Source of the DNA: Selaginella tamariscina
Lineage: Eukaryota; Streptophyta; Lycopodiopsida; Selaginellales; Selaginellaceae
Direction of reading: 5' to 3'
DNA: 64,000 bases
Assembly (NCBI GenBank): GCA_003024785.1
Contig: PUQB01000005.1
Coordinates: 1,376,717-1,440,716 of the forward strand
Position 1 is the stretch's first letter. Every line of letters starts with the position of its first letter. A program made the translations under genes and the position numbers. The notes beneath the pieces are model-generated. The model was given only the letters and a program-made list of their open reading frames with translations. It searched no databases and was not told where the DNA came from. Shown one piece after another: positions 36,464 to 47,021 of the stretch.

Positions 36464-36617
36464 TTATACGTTTTGGTGGATTTGGAAAAACGCACATCCA
36501 AATGCGCAGATTTTGGAATCCACCAAATTTTGGATTTGATATAAAAAACTTAGCTCATTTGGCCATGGCTGATTTCACCAAATCCACCTCAAAAAGTTTA
36601 AGATTGACCCCCCTAAT

Positions 36618-37015
36618 GAACATGGATAAATACATATAAAAACACGAATTTTTTAGAGTATTTTAATTCATCATTCATCTCATTTAGAAGTTCTTAATTA
36701 ACATCACGATCATCTTCATCTCTTATATTGCCAATTTGAGAAATACTTTCTATCTGGCTCAATCCCAAGCTGCAATAGCACCACCTAACCTTAGGCAACA
36801 ACCCCTCTGCTCCTTAAGAAAGAATCGTGCTTGCTCGAAGCTCGCGTGAGGGTTTTCTTTTTAAGGTGAACATGGTCAAGCCATGGTGTTTGACCATGTT
36901 TCAAAACTATGTTTCGGAGCATTGACTAGGTCAATGTACACAGTCTGTTAACACAGCTCCCAATCGTGTTTGCAGGACCACAACAATACATTATGGGTCA
37001 TCATAGCGTTTAGAG
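36618..37015. other. GC-richer insert flank of unknown origin
   Basis: Has no counterpart in family R copy 2, so it belongs to the DNA inserted together with, or before, the Harbinger element. It contains a perfect 10-bp inverted repeat with a 10-bp loop: ACATGGTCAA at 36870-36879 and TTGACCATGT at 36890-36899. No coding region is recognised. Confidence 0.5.
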
Positions 37016-38540
37016 CTATGGTATGTAATACTATAGTTTAATTTTTTTTCATTTTTAATGGAAAAAAAAAGTTTTTTTTTTTTTTTTAAAAATGACTTTG
37101 TTAATATTTTTAGACTTGTAAGTTTTTTAATGAACATAAGAGTACAATTTTTTACATGCATAGTAAAAATACTTACAACTTCTTAAATATCTTAAATAAA
37201 AGTTCAATATTCATGTGAGAGATGTTTTAGAAATAAATAAAATATAAAGTTAAATGATCTTATAAACATGTGTTGTTAATATTAATTAAATCAAAATTTA
37301 CCAATAAAGCAAACATGTTGTTTAAGAATATCATCAAAACATTAATTTTATATGTACTTAATGATATGTTTAAGATGTAACTTATTTTTTAGACTACCAA
37401 GTTTTATCAATTATAAAATTAATGTTGATGATATCCTTTACCTCTTTTAAATTACAAAATGTTTTAAGAATTTTATTTAATTAAGGTTTATTGTGTAGAA
37501 TGTTCTTACTTCATAAACATTCTTTAATTTAAGCACATTTAAAATAATTAACTTTTATTTATGAAAAAATAATATCAATTTATAAGGTCAAAGTTAAATT
37601 ATAACTATATTATATTTAAAACAATTTTCTAAAACAATATCTAATAAACTTAAAAATTGGAATAAAATTCATCATCACAACTTTTAGGTGTTTCTATATA
37701 AACGATATAGCAATACTTAATGATATTATAGTTTTTAAAACTGTAATAATAAATGCATGATAGTTCTTGTATATTACATTAGAAAAAAAGATTGAATATA
37801 CTAAAGATATATTAAAAGGCCAGCTTGGATGCATTCACATTCTTAATAAACTTTATCAACTTGTCCACAATGACACACTTGTTCATTTTTGACTTTGTGT
37901 CCTTAGCAAATGGGTGACAAAGTCCATAGAGATACTGCCCATCTCCTGTTTGCAATGGTATTAATAGCCCACTTAGTTTCTCTTGAGCACCTTTACTTGT
38001 TGACACTTGTCCACAAGTCGTGTAATACTCTATGATATCAGTTTCATATTCCTCCAGTAGAACCTCCTCTTGATCAACTCATACGTTTTAAAAGGGTTAA
38101 AATGCTCAATTTATATATATATGAATAATAAAAATGTGCAAGATCACTTAATTTTAAAAAGTTTCTTACACATTATAAATTATATATACTATTAGATTTT
38201 ATTGAAATATTTAAAGAACAAGAAGAAATTTAATAAATTAATAACATTAACATATAATTCAATTTTCACATTTGATTGAGTATAAATTTTTCTTTCACAA
38301 AGTGTTTTTTTATTTTATTGTGACACATAATCCCTATTTCTAATATGTTTGATAAGCAACTTTGCTAGTAGTAAATAATAAAATATGTTATATTTTATAC
38401 TTTATACTTTATCTTAAAAATTTTATTTATTACACTTTTAAAGTTAAAATATAATTAAATAGTGTTATATCTAGTGTAGAATTATGAATCTAGTTAAGGC
38501 CTTTGTTTTTGTGTCTTGTTAATAATTAATTGATCAATTC
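37015..38540. repeat. Dispersed repeat family R, copy 1, right part
   Basis: Aligns by eye to 61850-63200. Shared landmarks are ACATGCATAGTAAAAATACTT (CATGCATATAAAAATACTT in copy 2), CTTCTTAAATATCTTAAATA, ATGTTCTTACTTCAT, ATAACTATATTATATTTAAA and CTAGTAGTAAATAATAAAAT. It includes a minus-strand open frame listed separately. Confidence 0.65.
37803..38090 (-). pseudogene. Unassigned coding fragment within family R
   Basis: An open minus-strand frame of about 86 codons (no Met needed at its right end) includes EEYETDIIEYYTTCGQ, LSGLLIPLQTGDGQYLYGL and DKLIKFIKNVNASKLAF. It has ordinary amino-acid composition, unlike the K/N/I-rich chance frames nearby, so it is likely a relic of real coding sequence. 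I do not recognise the family. In copy 2 the matching site (near 62470) appears fully eroded. Confidence 0.4.
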
Positions 38541-39500
38541 TAATATATCATACTTTTTAAGTCTATTATCAATGTATCAAAATAATTGCTTGAATTTTAT
38601 GCACTATATTATTAGTATGAATGTATTTTAAAATGTTTTAATAATAATCTTTTATTTTACTTTCAAAATCACTTTGTATTCTTTATAAAGTTGTAAACTT
38701 TGAACATACTTCAAACACTTAATAAAAGCACATAAAAGTTTTTAATTATATATTCTATACAATTACTAGAAACAATTTAGTAAATTTATTGTTTATTTAC
38801 ATGTGAAACATTATACTTTATAATCAATCTCTCCATGTGTGTGTGTGTGTGTATGAGAGAGAGAGTTTGCAATCAAATGCCATAATGCAAAATTTAATTC
38901 TAAAAAACAAGTTGTATAACATTAGTTTTATGTGATTATTTAATATTTAATGCGTATCAAGCTTAGCTATAAATTTAAGTTAATTATATTATAAATAAGG
39001 TTGGAGGCGTTCTATTTATCAATTTGTGTTCATGAGTTTGAGTTTGAGTTGAGTTACAAATCAAAGTTTTTAGAAAAATAATCTAGTTGTGATTCATGAT
39101 GAATTAAAAAATGAAGAACAAAATTAAAATTTTAAATTTTAAAATTAATAAAACTTGGTAGCTTAAAAAATAAATGAAACGTCATACTTAAGGTTCTTGA
39201 CGAATGGCATTAAAATATAATAAGAATTTATATTCATAAGTCAATTTGAAGTTTCAGCTTTGTAATTAACAAGTGGGCTTTACTAATATAATTTGTCGTA
39301 AATAAGTACATCATAAAGCTTAGCTTATTCCCTTAATTCCTTCTTAACATAGTTTGGCAACTTGAAATGTTTGTTTAAGAAACTTTCATGTGACTTGTCA
39401 CTAAAGACATTGGTGAGAACGTTTACCGAATTCTTTTTATAAAAATCAAAATTACTCGTTGAATCTATATATAATGGGATCAAATTAAATTTATAAATTT
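38540..39500. other. AT-rich spacer
   Basis: No gene or recognisable element is seen. A GT/GA microsatellite lies at about 38838-38865. Confidence 0.5.
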
Positions 39501-42500
39501 ACAAATCATTGATTTCAATTACTAGTGATGAGTCTTTATTTCAAGTCTCTAAAATCCTAACAAGTGAATATGCCCTTTCGATATTGCATATCGGTCATCA
39601 TGTGGTCACACAAGTTGCAACCATACTTCCCGTACCGACTATAAAATCAACAACTATAACATGCAGTGGTCATATAATAATGCATGTACTCTACTCCAAG
39701 AGGTAATAATCATAAGCATTCCATCGTCTAGAATATTCGAAATAATGTCGGTGTTGCTATTGTATCTTGGATAACAAGTCCAATAGCAAACATGGTAGTT
39801 CCAAGACAACACCTTCACATGAGTGCAAGCTTTTAAAAAATAATTAAATAAAGAATGAATGTACCTTACATAATGTTGCCGACTTGGACTTGAACACATG
39901 TGTTGCAGATTGCAAATTAGAGACCTTGATTTGATGAGAGCATTTTTGAAGACAACATCCCAATATGGAAACACTGAAAGAATGAAGATGAGTATGTTGA
40001 TGGGACTAAGATAATCTTTGGCGAGTTCTAATGCATGGGTGATGTGTTTCTTAGTGAGTTCATTCCATTGGGCAAGGTTTCATCAAGGAGAGGGAGGCTG
40101 TTAAAGTCAAACATTATTAAATCTATACATATGCCTATTTTACCACAAACCTTCTTAAGTTATGTACCAAACCTTCTTAAGTCATTCAAAATTTTGTGAT
40201 GATGGTACACATCCATTCCAATGTAATCAACATGAATGATGTCGATCTTAGGGATGGTGTTTGGATGTGTGTCCGACTATAAGAAAATTTAATGAAGGTT
40301 AATAAGAACATGTGGTTTGTAATGAATAGGAAGGCAGGATTGCATTCACGTGCTCGCTAGCAAACCCCATGAAAGAAAGATGCAAGAGTAAATTTTATTG
40401 ATGTGGGTTTCACTAAAGAACCCTATACACTAAGAAAAATAATATATAAGAATCTAAGAATGCAAGATATGTTATACAATTACCTTCATGTGGAGTTTTG
40501 CACTGCTAAGCCGTCTTTTCTGCACTTTTGTAGCATTTGGTAAAAGCGGTATGAATGTTGGCTTCATTGTTCGAGTCATCTATAAAAAACAACTACCTAT
40601 CACATTAATGTCAATTAAATAATTTAAGGATATTCACCTGTTTTGAAAAGCCTTCTCTTTGCCTTTCTTCTTAAGCGAAATTATAGGAATTTGCAACTAC
40701 AACAACTTTATCTACAATATCTTATACATGTTGTCTAATCAAGCCTTGTACCTCGGAATGTCCGATTGAAATGCATCTGCAATGACATATCTAGAAGCGG
40801 TTGGAAATTAGTCATAAATATTTATAATTGTGCATGGCAACAAACATATAAGCACATTTGTGCGTGAAGTATGGCTAACTAGGTTGTTTGTTGAAGGGTA
40901 AAGAGTTAAGAGTTTTTTTGGGGAATGGCTTCCTCACCTATTCTTTCCAAGCATTCTAGTATGTAAGAATAGAAAGTGACACCTTGTGGATCTTCATAGG
41001 TGAGCTTGTCCTAGGTAGTCCATTTCTAGAGAATCTTCTCTCCTTCATCCAAAGTCTGCTGATAATATACATGGACAATAAGGTATCTATCCATTTTTGA
41101 GTTGACTTTTTTGCATTGTTGAACAACCAATCTTTCAATTATTTAAATGCAAGAGCCTTCTGTTCGTAAGTTTGGCTTTAGTGATGTTTAGATAACTCCT
41201 CACTATGTCCCCTTTTATCCGCCCCTACAAGAGCATATTAATCACAACTACCTTATTGAAAAGAATGACTTACTTGTGTAGATCAAGGCTAGGGTTGTGT
41301 CTCATTTGAGTGTGTGACATGGATCTACAATATGGATCATCTTTCTTAGTTTCACCCTCTTGTTGGAATTGATTTGTTTTTCTTTCGCCTCCAATAACTT
41401 CTTTAATTGATCACTAGACAAGTGCAAATGTTCGGTCATGAATGTTTACCTTTTCGCATTCAATTTTGGTTGCAAAGATAAATAAATTAAATTAATATAA
41501 TTTGTTAATGTGACTTTACCTTGATCAAGACTCCCAAAATAAAGTCGAACAAAATTTGACACCAAAAGGGTGTCTCTAGGTTTTGTTTTTAAAGCTTCAA
41601 CTTGAGGGCATTATAAACCTCCAGCGGGTATGTTTCTTAATGTCTTGCATGGTTATGCTCAAAAAACACCACAATGTGAGTAAACACATATGAATATGCT
41701 TGAATACTTACTGGTTTATCTTTACGTAAACCATATGTAGCTTCTTGGATTCTTTCTGAGTACAAACCCTAAACAATCACTACCGAAACCCGGTTGTGCA
41801 CATGTAAATTGTGTCTTAAGTGAACCTTAATGGCTTTCATAATTGTAGTACAACAATGATTATCGTCGGCCACATAGAAAATTTCACCCATAAATTTCTG
41901 ATCTTCATTAGATGCCAATTTTTTGTCAAAGCGTTATGATTCCTTTACTCATATGTTGTTCCTAAGATCACTTGACCTAATGTCTTCCATAATTGTCATT
42001 CTGATCTTGAACAACTATGATCAACCTTGTAAAATTTGTAACTCATAGTCTGTATAGAGGGATGTACTCCACAATTTGCAAACTTAGTATACCTAATATC
42101 TTCTAGGAGCTTGTTGGTGGTTTAGTCTTTCGCTTGTAACACCATCCTCCAACCCTATCCATGACATGTCCATCCATTTTGCTCACTCATATTCCATGCA
42201 AAGTGCCTTCACTAGTTAGATTATATGTTGTTGTCCCCTTGTGGTTGGTGTTGCTAGGAGGTTCCTTTGGAGGTGGAAAGCATTCACCAGTTTGGTTTTT
42301 GTGCTAGTTGTCATGTTGTTGATCGTGTTGCTGGTAGGTTCCTCTGAAGCTAGTGAGTGATGCTTGAAGTTGTGCTTCTCAAAATGTGTAGGAGAATGGG
42401 TATCAAGGGTGAAAGCACTTTCATGAGGTATAATTGAATGATGAAAGCAGAGGCAAATTGATGAATGTTTGATTTGGTGTGGTCTTTCTTGTTTGTATGT

Positions 42501-42941
42501 TGACTTTCATCTTTTGATAGATCCACCACTTCACTTTTGCGTAATGGTCTGTCACGTGCCTCTATCTTTGTTGATGTGGCTTGTAGGGTTTTCTTTATTT
42601 TGCCTATAAAACTAAGTCAAACAAGCATGTTATTCATATCTCTACCCTAAAACATACATCTAAGTGAATTACTAAAACTCTTGTCTTTATCTTTTTTGTC
42701 GTGCATTTCTTGTTATTAACCTATGAAAGCACAATTGGGAACTTCAATGTAAAATTAATTCGCTTAAATTGAATTACGCACACAACACAACAACACACTA
42801 AACAATAATAATAATATTGAAGCAAACCCACCAATAAACAATAGTAAATGTTGGACTCATAGCTTATAAAATTAAAATACTACATCATGACTAAGATTTG
42901 TGTGTTACACAAGAATCATATAAACAGAAATTTTATATACT

Positions 42942-44270
42942 GTGGAGTTTGTTGACAAACCCCATATATTAAAAATTGATTTAATGAAAAGCAATCAAAA
43001 TTGAATATGAATTCGTCATTTAGGCAAAAAAGATAACCATAAGATTGTGAGGTTCATTAGCAAACCCCACAATAACCAACATCAAGAAGACCCTCAAATA
43101 TAAATACGTCAGTGGAGAAAATTTGGATACCTCATAAATCCAAAAAAGTTATAATGGTAGACAAGTAAAATAATGAATTAAAACATGGGAATCTTATAGA
43201 GAATTAATTTCTAATAATTGCAAATACCAATACGACCATTGGGGTAATCGGTACGAAAATTACATTTTAAAATCACAAAGATGCAGGATATCATTGGGGT
43301 TCACCAACGAACGCCAAATTTGTATATAATTTTTGGGGTTTGTTGGCAAACCCTAAGGATATCTACATTATTATTCTTGAATTACAAGAAAAATATAAAA
43401 AAGCCATGGGGTTCATTGGTGAACCTCATAGACAACTAATTTCTAATATTTGCAAATATCAATATGACCGTTGAGGTTTGCATGCAAATCCCAACGAAAA
43501 CTACATTCTAAAAATCACAAATAAGCAAGATATCCTTGGGGTTCGCTAGTGAACCCCAACAATTATATATAAACTTTAGAGTTCACTGGCGAACCCCAAA
43601 AATATCTACTTGGTATTGCCCGAATTTTAAAAAAAAATATAAGAAAACATGGTTTGCTAGCGAACCTCACAATGAAACTACATTCTTGAATAAAAAAAAT
43701 GTAAGAAACCCTTGAGGTTCGCCAGTGAACCCCAAAAAATCTAAACAAACCAATGATAAATAACTAGACACACTTCAACAAACACATGGGTTTGCTTGCA
43801 AACCCCAAAGAAAAAGACACTTAGTCATTAGTATATACAAAAGCGGCCAAAAATACATGGGGTTCGCCAGCAAACCCCTTGAAAAATAAACCTCTTGAAT
43901 AAATAAAAAAAAAAACACATGGGTTCATTGTCGAACCCCATCAAAATATATGATCCACATGAAGAAGTTTAAACACACTCCCAAGAAAACCATGGGGATC
44001 ACCTACAAACCTAAAGCAAATAACAAACTAAAGGTACAAATCTAAATAATTCCAAACCAAAAAATCGGATTACCACATATATAACTAACACATCAATTTA
44101 AGAGAATCCCAAAAAGATTGAAAAAACACTTGGGGTTCACTAGCAAACCCCAATAAAATACAATTTAAATAAATCAAGGACTATTCATGAAAAAAACATC
44201 ATTGCCAGGACGATTGGCAAATTTTGTCCCCAAATAGAAACACATTTGGGGTTTGCTAGTGAACCCCAAT
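42942..44270. repeat. Array of about 16 imperfect palindromes (GGGGTTYGC-AG-GCRAACCCC type)
   Basis: Copies centre near 42953, 43060, 43305, 43345, 43419, 43483, 43548, 43588, 43660, 43724, 43798, 43869, 43930, 44005 (weak), 44142 and 44257. Typical copies are GGGGTTCGCTAGTGAACCCC and GGGGTTCGCCAGCAAACCCC. Arms are seven to nine bases with a short centre. Spacers are unequal (about 40-245 bp centre to centre) and AT-rich. Outliers lie at about 40358 and 40412, and one at 51882 on the far side of the LTR element. Copies differ in the centre while keeping pairing of the arms. Confidence 0.85.
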
Positions 44271-44653
44271 GAAGAAAAACAAGTTAGTGAAAGGAAAATT
44301 AACCAATTCTAGCATTAAAGAGGTTTATGGCAATGGCTCCTCACCTGCAAAAGAATTATTATCCATTTTGATATCCATCTACCAAAAAGATTACAAAAAC
44401 ATGAGAGTGTGTAAAGGGAAAGAAATATGAAATATGCCTTAAAAAAAATGGGAACTGAATAACTTCAAAGACTTAAATTCTTACAAATATAATTAATAAT
44501 GAATTGTTGCTAAGAGGGAGGCACAAAAGAAAAAACCAAAGATTAGAGTGAGAAATTATGGAAAGAGGGAATGTGTTTAGTCAAAGAAAGAAAATGTGAA
44601 CATACTACTCTATGAGGAACTTCAGTAATGCAAAGATGTAGGACCCCCAACCT

Positions 44654-44663
44654 CTATTTATAG
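44654..44663 (-). promoter_or_regulatory. TATA-box-like element on the minus strand
   Basis: CTATAAATAG on the minus strand, followed at the usual distance by a C-rich leader (ACCTCTA...TCCTACA on the genome strands). It is directed towards the degraded coding region to the left and lies upstream of the palindrome array. Assigned from motif and position only. Confidence 0.4.
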
Positions 44664-45988
44664 TGCCAAGGGTAGTGACAGGTGGTTGCTGATGGAGACA
44701 TGTTGCATTAACATGATAACTAATTGACTAGATGGCTCTAACAGAAATATTCTTCTGGCGGGTGACATAATTAAATAAGAGATTATTTCTCGTCTTACAA
44801 AAAAATTCTAATAAAAAGGAGCAGGATTATTGTAGCTAGATGTCAGATAATTCTAATACATGATGGTAATCCTATCCACTTATATTTGATAAATAAGAAA
44901 TAAAGATATTATGACATCAAATAATTTAATGTTGCAGCTGTTTACATTGGTTGCACGATCATCCTTTAGATCAAGGTGTCAACATAAGACTCTGAGAAAA
45001 TGAAGGCTATAGCTATGAATATTGTAACAAAGAGTATGTCTACCACCCCCAAATATTTCAAAAAGATGATTTATAAGGAACATCGATGAATATCCTCCTT
45101 AACATGGTTTCTCTATAGATAATTAGTTTAGTGAATTGATACATTCTCTTCAACCTGTTACAACATGAAGGTACTGTAATTTCTTTTTGTGGTTATTGAT
45201 ACTCATCAATTTCTTCTAAGGATTAACATCGGGTGGAAGAATCTAAAGAGTGGGTATTCAATCCGTTTTAGATTTAAAGTCAATATGCCCTAAATACATA
45301 CATGGTAGTTTGTTTCTTAATCAACTCGACAATGTCAAACAACAATGTTATGTATTCAAGATGTCCACAAGGGGACTAGCCTCAGGTGTGATCTCATCAG
45401 GAAAATAGATATGTCAGGGGATGGTGATCTTATAAAATGCTAAATTCATTTCAACTAATGAATGGGTTACCATGGCAACACATGTTTATAATCTCAAGTA
45501 AGCTATTTATGCGTTTAAAAAATTTAATAACAAGTTTAAGGTAAACTTAACCATCGTTGTTGGTGAATTTAAAGTGCAAGATCATGCTGCACAAGTGGTG
45601 TTCTAGAACTCATTTAAACAAGGTTGTATCGAACATACTACAAAACAAACCAATTTAGAAGATTCTCAACGGATGCAGCTTCACAAATTGGACATAGTAG
45701 TAAGAGAGGTGTACAATGATGACCAAACATCTCACATGGAAGGTCAGGAGAGGACGTATGTCTTCCATTAGAGTCAAAGCCTTGAATAACACACCCAATT
45801 GTATATTCGACCAAATTTTCAGATTAAGCATAAGATGATCTACTTGGAGTGGCTTTAGGATCCAACTGAGGAAGTTGAAGCACAATGTAATGAAATCCAT
45901 TTGTGGTGGAGGGAAAATATCATGTAGACACCATGAATTTACCACAACTCGAGTGCTAGCTAGGATGGTGGTACATTAAAATTCACTA
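44664..45988. other. Degraded sequence between palindrome region and LTR element
   Basis: Moderate base composition and short broken frames on both strands, without recognisable domains. It continues directly into 51843 if the LTR element is removed. Confidence 0.4.
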
Positions 45989-45993
45989 GTGGG

Positions 45994-47021
45994 TGTTAAG
46001 CCACGATCCAAGAACAAGGAAGCTTGACTTAGGAGTAGGACAAGGGAGCTTGACTCAGGAGTAGGACAAGGGAGCTTGACTCAGGAGCAGGGCAAGGAGC
46101 AGAACAGGAACTAGAAACTCAGGAGCAAGACAAGGAGCATGACAGGAACTAGGAACTCAGGAGCAGGACAAGGAACTAAGAACTCAGGAGCATGACAAAA
46201 ACTAGGAACTCATGAGCATGACAGGAACTAAGAACTTAGGAGCAGGACAGGAACTAGAAACTCAGGAATCAAGAGTAGGACAAGGGAGCTTGACTCAAGA
46301 GTAGGACAGGAACTAGGAACTCAGGAGTATGACAAAGAGTAGGACAGGAACTAGAAATTCAAGAGCATGACAAGGCGCAGGACAGGAACTAGAAACTCAG
46401 GAGTCAGGAGCAGGACAAGGGAGCTTGACTCAAGAGCAGGGCAAGGCAGGACATGAACTAGGAACTCAGGAGCAGGACAAGGAGCATGACAGGAACTAGG
46501 AACTCAGGAGCAGGACAAGGAACTAGGAACTCAGGAGTAAGACAGGAACTAGGAACTCAGGAGTAGGGCAGGAATTAGGAACTCAGGAGTCAGGATAAGG
46601 AACTAGGAACAAGACAAGAGCAGGACCAAGGAAGCTTGACTTAGGAGCAAGACAGGAATTAGGAACAAGATGAGAACAAGAGGCAATGAGCAAGACAAGA
46701 ACAAACAAGAATGATTGTAGAATGACTGGTGTTGATAGTAACTGATTGTACAATAATTAAGTCAGAGCTTTTATGCTCACAACTCCAAGAGCTAATATGG
46801 TCATGAGTCTAATCTAGTCATGAGCTAAAAATGGTGACCTTTATCCTGAAGGTATATTCTATAGCATATCCTGTAGGCATATCCTGTAAGTATATCGTGT
46901 AGGCATATCCTGTAAGTATATCCTATAGGCATATCCTGTGGCATATCATGTATCTCGTATCCTGTATCCTGTATCCTGTATCCTATATCCGAAATCTTGC
47001 ATCCTGTATCAGGTCATGATA
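45994..47021 (-). repeat. LTR, left copy (3' LTR of the minus-strand element)
   Basis: Most of its first 650 bp is a degenerate tandem array built of GGAACTAGGAACTCAGGAGC and GGACAAGGGAGCTTGACTC modules. Its last 170 bp is a second array of GGCATATCCTGTA-type units. Between them lies a non-repetitive core (about 46690-46840) nearly identical to 51540-51700 in the other LTR. Confidence 0.85.

Larger units (their letters stand above)
33706..36614. mobile_element. Complete PIF/Harbinger DNA transposon, 2909 bp
   Basis: The ends are inverted repeats: left AGGGGGGTCAATATTA, right TAAGATTGACCCCCCT, with one mismatch over 16 bases. They are flanked by the 3-bp direct duplication AAT at 33703-33705 and 36615-36617. 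Three-base duplications and two convergent genes (a Myb/SANT-like protein and a DDE transposase) are typical of PIF/Harbinger. The left gene region is on the plus strand (33978-34790), the transposase on the minus strand (35370-36463). Both have frame changes, so the element is probably not autonomous as written. It lies inside a larger insertion that splits family R copy 1. Confidence 0.88.
39500..44663 (-). pseudogene. Large degraded minus-strand coding region, probably a transposon gene
   Basis: Minus-strand reading shows many short stretches of coding-like composition broken by stops. Examples are VSVFPYWDVVFKNALIKSR (about 39970), VDYIGMDVYHHHKILNDLRR (about 40225), KDWLFNNAKKSTQKWIDTLL (about 41135), QLKKLLEAKEKQINSNKRVK (about 41410) and LEDIRYTKFANCGVHPSIQ (about 42100). 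A TATA-like CTATAAATAG (minus strand, 44654-44663) lies at its upstream end, and a short reading MDNNSFAG (near 44365) runs into a donor-like GTGAGG. I do not recognise the protein. The size, decay and associated palindrome array suggest a class II transposon, possibly CACTA-like, but no catalytic motif was found. Confidence 0.4.

Noticed and set aside
42942-44270. CRISPR array
   Set aside because: The repeats are short, mutually diverged palindromes with very uneven AT-rich spacers in a plant nuclear context; there are no cas genes.
45984-45993. CACTAG at the left edge of the LTR element as the end of a CACTA transposon
   Set aside because: CACTA alone is frequent by chance. No matching inverted terminus was found, so it is not used to define an element.
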